Source: Owenweeksia sp. (lineage in GTDB: Bacteria; Bacteroidota; Bacteroidia; Flavobacteriales; Schleiferiaceae). Taken from it: a stretch of 54,852 nt of DNA. The notes beneath the pieces are model-generated. The model did not search any database, was not told the DNA's origin, and saw only the letters and a list, made by a program, of their open reading frames with translations. Numbering within the stretch: position 1 is the stretch's first letter; each line of letters starts with the position of its first letter. The position numbers and the translations under genes were made by a program. This document shows positions 49,594 to 54,852 of this stretch, in pieces. The DNA lies in the NCBI GenBank assembly GCA_028277105.1, contig JANQHO010000161.1, forward strand, positions 1-54,852, in the 5' to 3' direction.

Positions 49594-50307
49594 ATGCGAA
49601 ATAGAACATCAATCATTGCTCTGTTTGTTCTGCTGACGTTTTCCCTTTCAGGCCAGGAAGGAGATAGTACATCAAACCCCTATTCTGCCTTTGGCTGGAA
49701 TTTACAGATGTACAGCGGTGTCAGGATCAAGGACCATAGCTCCTTGAGCAACCTCATCTATGGAGATGCTTCCAGGCTGAACACGGCCTATTACCGAAAT
49801 GGAGGATTGAATATAACCATGCAATTAAAGAGGTATCAGATCATTATAATGGTTCACCGGGCAGTTTTTAACGATAAGATCAACCCAAACGAAGAGTTGG
49901 AGGTAAGAGAAAGCTATGCTTTTGTAAACTTTGGGTACGATTTTCTGGGATCAGATAAATTTCAGTTGGTGCCCAGTCTTGGTATTGGCGGCATAAGCGG
50001 GGGTTCTATTATTTATACGAACTCAACGGCTACCTCTACCAACACTCAAAATTATTTCAACACCGATGGAGATACCTATCGCTTAAAAACAGAGCGATGG
50101 TACGGACGGATAGGGCTACAAGCCACTTATTACATGGATATTGGGAATGGTGCTTTAATGTTTCCCCTTGACATTGGTATAGACCTCGAATATTTAGAAG
50201 CCATCTCTCCCATGGAATGGAAAAGTGGTTTAGACAATTCTATGGAAGGGCCGGATATATTCCGCAATAGCTTTTATGCAGGTTTTGTAATGGGCTGGCG
50301 GTTGTAA
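49594..50307 (+). CDS. Secreted protein of unknown function, probable outer-membrane beta-barrel
   Basis: From ATG 49594 the product is 237 residues with a signal peptide (MRNRTSIIALFVLLTFSLSGQ). The rest alternates strands ending in aromatic residues (FGWNLQMYSGVRI, LNITMQLKRYQIIIMVHRAVF, GRIGLQATYYMDIG, NSFYAGFVMGWRL at the C-terminus), consistent with a small barrel. The longer open frame to 49252 overlaps the VOC gene on the other strand and is rejected. No family name can be given. Its 3' end abuts the VIT1 gene stop. Confidence 0.72.
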   Translation: MRNRTSIIALFVLLTFSLSGQEGDSTSNPYSAFGWNLQMYSGVRIKDHSSLSNLIYGDASRLNTAYYRNGGLNITMQLKRYQIIIMVHRAVFNDKINPNEELEVRESYAFVNFGYDFLGSDKFQLVPSLGIGGISGGSIIYTNSTATSTNTQNYFNTDGDTYRLKTERWYGRIGLQATYYMDIGNGALMFPLDIGIDLEYLEAISPMEWKSGLDNSMEGPDIFRNSFYAGFVMGWRL

Positions 50308-51048
50308 TTAAATGAAAAGCCCTTCTAAAACATCTCCCACAAAATAAGCCAGAGCCGCGGCCACACCACCTAAGAAAAGGGTTTCCAAAATACTGCGCAG
50401 CACTTTGGTCTGATTCACTACTGCTTTGAGGTAGCCAATAAGACAAAAAGTGGTGCCTGTCAGTACGGAAGAGTACATAAACAGATTAGTGTCTAAAGGC
50501 GAGAGGTAATCAATTACGTAGACTAACAGTGGAATAAAACCAAAGAGCTGGAAACTTAAAAAGGTAACGCCTCCCATAGCTATGGGAGACTTGGTTTCTT
50601 CTGCCATTTCCAACTCCTCTTTCATCATTACGTCTACCCAGCGGTCTTTGTCTTCGGAGATCACTTCTACAATTTGTTCCAGTAATTCCCCTTTAAAACC
50701 TTTGGCCTCGTAGATCTCCCGTATTTCTTCTTTTTCCTTTTCCGGCAGGTTGTCCACCTCCCAGTATTCGATGGCTTTGTGCTTTTCGTAGTTCTCTTTT
50801 TCAGATTTGGTAGAAAGGTAACTCCCCACACTCATGGCAAAACCATCGGCTATAAGGTTGGCAAAACCCAGTATGATCACCACGGCACTGTCCAGTTGAG
50901 CACCGGTAGCTCCCGCTACCACGGCAAAGGTGGTCACGCTACCGTCAATACCCCCGTAAACAAACTCCCCCAGGTATTCCTGGAAACGGTTTACCAGTGG
51001 ATGTTTGCTGCCGTGGATACGCGATTCGGGCTTTTGGGAAGAAGACAC
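50308..51048 (-). CDS. VIT1/CCC1-family iron/manganese transporter
   Basis: A 246-residue membrane protein with the first-helix signature [26 protein letters not shown] and [21 protein letters not shown], followed by an acidic cytoplasmic helical segment (about 88-155) that in VIT1 proteins binds metal, then three more helices. The family moves Fe2+ or Mn2+ out of the cytoplasm. The frame begins with GTG at 51048. It lies 3 bp after the unknown secreted protein gene in the same direction. Confidence 0.88.
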   Translation of the reverse strand: MSSSQKPESRIHGSKHPLVNRFQEYLGEFVYGGIDGSVTTFAVVAGATGAQLDSAVVIILGFANLIADGFAMSVGSYLSTKSEKENYEKHKAIEYWEVDNLPEKEKEEIREIYEAKGFKGELLEQIVEVISEDKDRWVDVMMKEELEMAEETKSPIAMGGVTFLSFQLFGFIPLLVYVIDYLSPLDTNLFMYSSVLTGTTFCLIGYLKAVVNQTKVLRSILETLFLGGVAAALAYFVGDVLEGLFI

Positions 51049-51051
51049 AGT

Positions 51052-52068
51052 TTAGTTTTTACCTGTTTTAACAGCTTTGTATAAATTTTTAAATTTCTTT
51101 TGAGATATTTTTGATCCCCAGCCAAAGTCATGATACAAATAGGATTTCCTTTCAAAGTCTAAGACGGTAGTTAAAAATCCATTGACTGTGGGAGCAGTTA
51201 AGAGTACTGCGTAACCGGGGTTTCTTTCTGAAATAATCCTTTTGTAATCCTCAGCTGAAACAATTTCAATAGGATATTTGTACTCTTCTTTAATCTCGGC
51301 TATGCTGATGAAATCAAGGAATTTTTCGTTGATCAACAGTTTCTTTCTTCGGATATAAGAGGGTTTGTTCAGTTTTTCTTTCATATCCTTATAATAACTA
51401 TTACAGAACATGTTTTTATTATTTTTAAGCGGCAAACGGGCCTTGAGGTAATAATGCATAGCCATCATTCCAATCTCCACCTGATCTTCCAGGGGTAAAA
51501 CATCTAAGTCTTTTGCAAATCTTTGGGGTATTTCTTTTGAATCCTGATAAGAAAAGAAGATGCTGTAGGTAGCCAGAGTGTTTTTCTCACCAACGTGAAT
51601 ATACTTTTTACTTTCTGCGGATTTATGGAGGTCATCAGCCTGGAAAATAGCTATAGCAGCAGCTCCATCTTCAAAGTTTTTGATTACAGGGTGATAAGAG
51701 TCGTATGGACCTGTGGCATTCTGTCTGGCTCCTTGTCTATTTTTGTGCCATAATCGCTTGGTAACAAGTTTTCCTTCTGTTAAAGCTACAGGGTAAAGAA
51801 AGAACTTATTTTCATTATCCTCAAGATAGGTTTCGTTTAAAAAAACAGATTCTTTGACAAAGCTAAATGAGTTGAGATCCCAGTCACTTTCAAAATAGGT
51901 TTTAATCCTTTCATTATAAAGAGGGTTATTATCCAGCAGTACCACGTGAATGGTATCTTTTAAAAACTCACGGAATTCTTTATGGGTATAATCACAATGA
52001 GCGTATTGAGCCTTGTAAGAATTTCCTATAAGAATAAGAAACATTAAGAATAAGAAACGGGTTTTCAT
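51052..52068 (-). CDS. Secreted protein of unknown function
   Basis: A 338-residue protein with a signal peptide (MKTRFLFLMFLILIGNSYKAQ), then a soluble, charged body without membrane helices. Noted segments are HVVLLDNNPLYNERIK, YSIFFSYQDSKEIPQRFAKD and a late GYAVLLTAPTVNGFLTTVLDFE. No family is recognised and no T9SS tail is present. The gene lies between an ALDH7-type dehydrogenase (29 bp upstream) and the VIT1 transporter (3 bp downstream); all three may be co-transcribed. Confidence 0.72.
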   Translation of the reverse strand: MKTRFLFLMFLILIGNSYKAQYAHCDYTHKEFREFLKDTIHVVLLDNNPLYNERIKTYFESDWDLNSFSFVKESVFLNETYLEDNENKFFLYPVALTEGKLVTKRLWHKNRQGARQNATGPYDSYHPVIKNFEDGAAAIAIFQADDLHKSAESKKYIHVGEKNTLATYSIFFSYQDSKEIPQRFAKDLDVLPLEDQVEIGMMAMHYYLKARLPLKNNKNMFCNSYYKDMKEKLNKPSYIRRKKLLINEKFLDFISIAEIKEEYKYPIEIVSAEDYKRIISERNPGYAVLLTAPTVNGFLTTVLDFERKSYLYHDFGWGSKISQKKFKNLYKAVKTGKN

Positions 52069-52097
52069 TTTGGTTTTGATATAGTTATTTGAAAATA

Positions 52098-53639
52098 TTA
52101 CAATTCAAATTTTATTCCCTGTGCCAGAGGCAGCTCACTGGAATAATTGATGGTATTGGTTTGTCTGCGCATGTAAGCTTTCCAGGCATCAGAGCCACTT
52201 TCACGGCCTCCTCCGGTTTCCTTTTCACCGCCAAAAGCACCGCCAATTTCCGCTCCTGAAGTACCGATGTTGACATTGGCAATGCCGCAATCGCTACCGG
52301 CATGGGAAAGGAATTTTTCCGCTTCCCGCAGATTGGTGGTCATAATGGCGGAAGAAAGCCCCTGTGGGACGGCATTTTGCATAGCAATGGCTTCATCCAG
52401 GTCTCCGGAATATTTGATCAGGTAAAGAACAGGAGCAAAGGTTTCGGTACATACTATTTCATAATCATTCTGTACCTCGGCAATACAAGGCTTTACATAG
52501 CAACCGCTTTCATAGGCCTCCCCTTCCAGGCGGCCGCCATCCACTACCATTTTCCCACCTTCCTGTACAATTTTTTCCAGGGCAGCTTCATACATTTCAA
52601 CGGCTTGTTTATCGATCAGAGGGCCTACGTGATTATTGGTATCCAAAGGATTGCCTATTTTCAATTGCCCGTAAGCTTTGGTCAATCGATCCTTTACTTC
52701 ATTGTAAATATTTTCGTGAATGATCAGCCTGCGGGTAGAGGTACAGCGCTGTCCGGCAGTGCCAACTGCACCAAATACTGCCCCGATAACGGTCATGTCC
52801 AGATCGGCATTTTCCGTTATAATAATGGCGTTGTTACCACCCAGTTCCAATAACGAGCGACCCAACCTGCGGGCAACAGCTTCACCAACTTTTTGGCCCA
52901 TGCGGGTGGAACCCGTGGCAGAGACCAATGGAATACGGTGATCATTACTAAGCCACTCCCCTACTTCACGTCCTCCGTTAATAAGGCCGCAAAGTCCTTC
53001 CGGCAAGTCGTTTTCTTTCAGTACTTCTGCAAATATTTTCTGACAGGCAATTCCACAGACGGGAGCTTTCTCGGAGGGCTTCCATACGCAAACATCCCCG
53101 CAAACCCAGGCAATAGCCGTATTCCAGCTCCATACAGCCACCGGGAAATTAAAGGCAGAAATGACCCCTACTATTCCCAGGGGATGCCATTGCTCGTACA
53201 TACGGTGGCTGGGCCTTTCGCTATGCATGGTCAATCCGTACAACTGGCGGCTGAGCCCTACCGCAAAATCACAGATGTCGATCATTTCCTGTACTTCACC
53301 CCAACCTTCCTGCAGGGATTTACCCATTTCGTAAGAAACGAGCTTTCCCAGGGCGTCTTTCTTTTCACGCAGCTTATTGCCAAACTGGCGCACAATTTCT
53401 CCTCTTTTTGGAGCAGGCAAGGATCGCCAAATTTTGAAGGCTTCCAAACCTTCGGCTATTATTTTTTCGTATTCTTCTTTAGTAGTGGTGGTCACTTTAG
53501 CGATTAACCGGCCGTCAACCGGAGAAAAGGATTCGATCAGCTCACCTTTACCAAAATGGTTTTGGCCTGTAGATGAACCGGGGTTTACGGGATCGATATT
53601 AAGGTCGCTAAGTATGGCTTGAATGTCAATGGAACTCAT
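52098..53639 (-). CDS. ALDH7-family aldehyde dehydrogenase (alpha-aminoadipic semialdehyde dehydrogenase-like)
   Basis: A 513-residue NAD(P)-dependent dehydrogenase with catalytic C299 in [12 protein letters not shown], general base E265 in LLELGGNN, N164 in [10 protein letters not shown] and K187 in WKPSEKAP. These match the antiquitin/ALDH7 group, which oxidises alpha-aminoadipic semialdehyde in lysine breakdown. The start is ATG 53639; the longer frame to 53687 adds an unrelated 16 residues. It is not PaaZ, since it lacks the hotdog domain. Confidence 0.88.
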   Translation of the reverse strand: MSSIDIQAILSDLNIDPVNPGSSTGQNHFGKGELIESFSPVDGRLIAKVTTTTKEEYEKIIAEGLEAFKIWRSLPAPKRGEIVRQFGNKLREKKDALGKLVSYEMGKSLQEGWGEVQEMIDICDFAVGLSRQLYGLTMHSERPSHRMYEQWHPLGIVGVISAFNFPVAVWSWNTAIAWVCGDVCVWKPSEKAPVCGIACQKIFAEVLKENDLPEGLCGLINGGREVGEWLSNDHRIPLVSATGSTRMGQKVGEAVARRLGRSLLELGGNNAIIITENADLDMTVIGAVFGAVGTAGQRCTSTRRLIIHENIYNEVKDRLTKAYGQLKIGNPLDTNNHVGPLIDKQAVEMYEAALEKIVQEGGKMVVDGGRLEGEAYESGCYVKPCIAEVQNDYEIVCTETFAPVLYLIKYSGDLDEAIAMQNAVPQGLSSAIMTTNLREAEKFLSHAGSDCGIANVNIGTSGAEIGGAFGGEKETGGGRESGSDAWKAYMRRQTNTINYSSELPLAQGIKFEL

Positions 53640-53680
53640 GTAAATGGATTTTGGGGCGAAAATAATGCTTTTAAAGTGGG

Positions 53681-53712
53681 TTGCCATCCCTGAGGCATAT
53701 TAACTAAATTTG
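53681..53712 (+). promoter_or_regulatory. Bacteroidota-type promoter for the small lipoprotein gene
   Basis: TTG at 53681-53683, a 21-bp spacer and TAAATTTG at 53705-53712 match TTG-N19-21-TAnnTTTG, 18 bp before the ATG at 53731. Confidence 0.6.
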
Positions 53713-53730
53713 AAGAATTAATAAAGGTAC

Positions 53731-54174
53731 ATGATCAAAACAATCAGTGTATTAATCCTCCCTGCTCTTTTATTCCTCCAGTGCGATGGAGCCCGCAATA
53801 TGATGTTCAAAGCTAACGTTGATACGGCCTGGTACTCCAAATATGTTACCGGAGCCCGGGGCGACCGGGGAATAAACTTTGTTTTTGAGCTCAAAAAAGT
53901 ACCGGCTAATTATATCCTTCAAAAATTGCAGGTGAACGGGGTAGACCTGGAGTACAGCTACAACCGGAAATCAGATAGAGTAAGAATAGAAGCCAATAAG
54001 GTTTACTCCATAGAAAAACTGGAAGGAGAGAAAATAATAGTGCACGAAGAGAGAAACCTCTATTCAGACGAAGAATTTGCCGCAGAACTCACTTTTTTTG
54101 ATACTGTAAACAGCGATTATGATACGATTACTATAAAACAATTATCCCAAAAGGAAACTATCTATTACCCTTAA
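53731..54174 (+). CDS. Small lipoprotein of unknown function
   Basis: A 147-residue protein with a lipoprotein-type signal (MIKTISVLILPALLFLQC, Cys18; the lipobox is FLQC, not the standard form). The body is a soluble mixed domain (WYSKYVTGARGDRGINFVFELKK, YSYNRKSDRVRIEANKVYSI). I do not recognise the family. It has its own promoter and precedes the BNR protein by 11 bp, so the two are likely in one transcript. Confidence 0.7.
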   Translation: MIKTISVLILPALLFLQCDGARNMMFKANVDTAWYSKYVTGARGDRGINFVFELKKVPANYILQKLQVNGVDLEYSYNRKSDRVRIEANKVYSIEKLEGEKIIVHEERNLYSDEEFAAELTFFDTVNSDYDTITIKQLSQKETIYYP

Positions 54175-54185
54175 TCTCTTAACTT

Positions 54186-54852
54186 ATGAAAAGACTATTA
54201 CCCTTTACCCTGCTTTTGATCTTATTTGGTGATTACAAAGAGTTTAATCCCAATGACTCAAGAGAAGAATACACCCGGTTCTTAGAACAACACCCGTTCA
54301 ATCAAAGAGAGAGACTCACCCCAGAGCAGCTCACAAAAATGGATAAAAAAGACCGCCCTGACCTGGCCTGGGAGCAGAATTTTTTACAAACGCTTGACCC
54401 TGCTTCGGGCGAACCTGCCACGGAGAGGTTACTACCGGTATACGAACAGATAAAGCAATTCAAAAATAATATGCTTCCTGTTCCCGGTGCTGCAGGAGCA
54501 CCCTGGGCGGAAAGAGGCCCAGACAACGTAGCAGGAAGGATACGGGCTTTGATGTTCGATCCCAATGATCCGTCTGGAAATAAAGTCTGGGCCGGAGGGG
54601 TGACCGGAGGTTTGTGGTATAATAATGATATCACTAACCCCAACAGCAGCTGGACAGCAGTTAATGATTTTTGGGACAATATAGCCGTTACGGCTATCGC
54701 TTATGACCCTACCAATACCAATGTATTTTATGTAGGTACAGGCGAGGGCTGGGGGCAAAGCTATTCAGGAGCCCGGGGAGGTGGCATCTGGAAAACAACC
54801 GATGGAGGTGTAAGCTGGAATCATTTGGCGGCAACCAGCAGCTTTTACTTCG
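54186..54852 (+). CDS. BNR/sortilin-like secreted protein (3' end outside the window)
   Basis: An open frame starts at ATG 54186 and runs off the window after 222 codons. A signal peptide (MKRLLPFTLLLILFG) is followed by a charged segment (about 18-95), then repeats typical of BNR/VPS10-type propellers: AERGPDNVAGRIRALMFDPN, WAGGVTGGLWYNNDI, VFYVGTGEGWG, and GGIWKTTDGGVSWNHL with an Asp-box (TTDGGVSW). Large proteins of this type in Bacteroidota usually end in a T9SS tail and are displayed or secreted. Leftward frames at 54302-54758 are shadows. Confidence 0.78.
   Translation, partial: MKRLLPFTLLLILFGDYKEFNPNDSREEYTRFLEQHPFNQRERLTPEQLTKMDKKDRPDLAWEQNFLQTLDPASGEPATERLLPVYEQIKQFKNNMLPVPGAAGAPWAERGPDNVAGRIRALMFDPNDPSGNKVWAGGVTGGLWYNNDITNPNSSWTAVNDFWDNIAVTAIAYDPTNTNVFYVGTGEGWGQSYSGARGGGIWKTTDGGVSWNHLAATSSFYF

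Noticed and set aside
52098..53639. Aldehyde dehydrogenase as the missing PaaZ
   Set aside because: It lacks the C-terminal hotdog hydratase domain of PaaZ and its motifs match ALDH7; it is 40 kb from the paa genes.
54302..54758. Leftward frames at the right end of the window
   Set aside because: They are opposite the BNR/sortilin-like gene, whose signal peptide and Asp-box repeats are clear.

Overview
This window looks like a chromosome segment from a marine or soil Bacteroidota, most like a flavobacterium. The evidence is three or more secreted proteins with type IX secretion (T9SS) type A sorting tails, SprB-like and DUF7619-type surface domains, a propeller-type histidine kinase with a LytTR regulator, YwqK/MORN repeats, DUF2911, few clear Shine-Dalgarno sequences, and promoters of the Bacteroidota form TTG-N19-21-TAnnTTTG (10863-10893, 53681-53712). 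No rRNA, tRNA, CRISPR array, transposase or phage gene was seen.

Layout. 1-1101 is the start of a truncated adhesin-like secreted protein. 1236-12057 is a phenylacetate (paa) degradation cluster. paaA-B-C-D, paaG, paaH, a ferredoxin, an unknown gene, paaI, paaJ, a secreted unknown and paaY all read leftward, and the reductase paaE reads rightward from a shared 119-bp intergenic region. A four-helix-bundle gene flanked by inverted repeats sits between paaG and paaH. paaK, paaZ, paaF and a paa regulator are not in the window. 12059-12502 is an ElaA-type acetyltransferase.

12567-24720 holds two envelope-sensing sigma factor modules. One has an ECF sigma factor, a membrane anti-sigma protein, a heptad-repeat periplasmic protein and an outer-membrane barrel with a hendecad coiled coil, all as separate genes. 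The other has an ECF sigma factor, a single protein joining an anti-sigma domain, an inner-membrane helix, a periplasmic linker and an outer-membrane barrel, and then a T9SS surface protein. A paralogous T9SS protein lies between the modules, together with an AT-rich GT-C glycosyltransferase and a 37-residue CxxC protein missing from the ORF set.

24851-38189 is mainly housekeeping and envelope genes: RNase R, a LysE-type exporter, an M1 peptidase, a GT92-like glycosyltransferase, a metallo-beta-lactamase hydrolase, a hydrolase-fold lipoprotein without its serine, RpiB, a MORN protein, a Nudix protein, DUF2911, DinB and an MFS exporter. A 455-bp gene-free stretch beside rpiB carries DnaA-box-like sequences. 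38318-43724 pairs a SprB-repeat T9SS protein with a divergent LytTR regulator and sensor kinase. 43731-46105 is an osmoprotectant ABC importer whose fused binding domain is circularly permuted. 46152-46434 is a cluster of small palindromes. 46513-54852 carries an SDR/DUF2867 protein, a GlxA-type regulator, a VOC protein, a VIT1/CCC1 transporter, an ALDH7-type dehydrogenase, several unknown secreted proteins and the start of a BNR/sortilin-like secreted protein.
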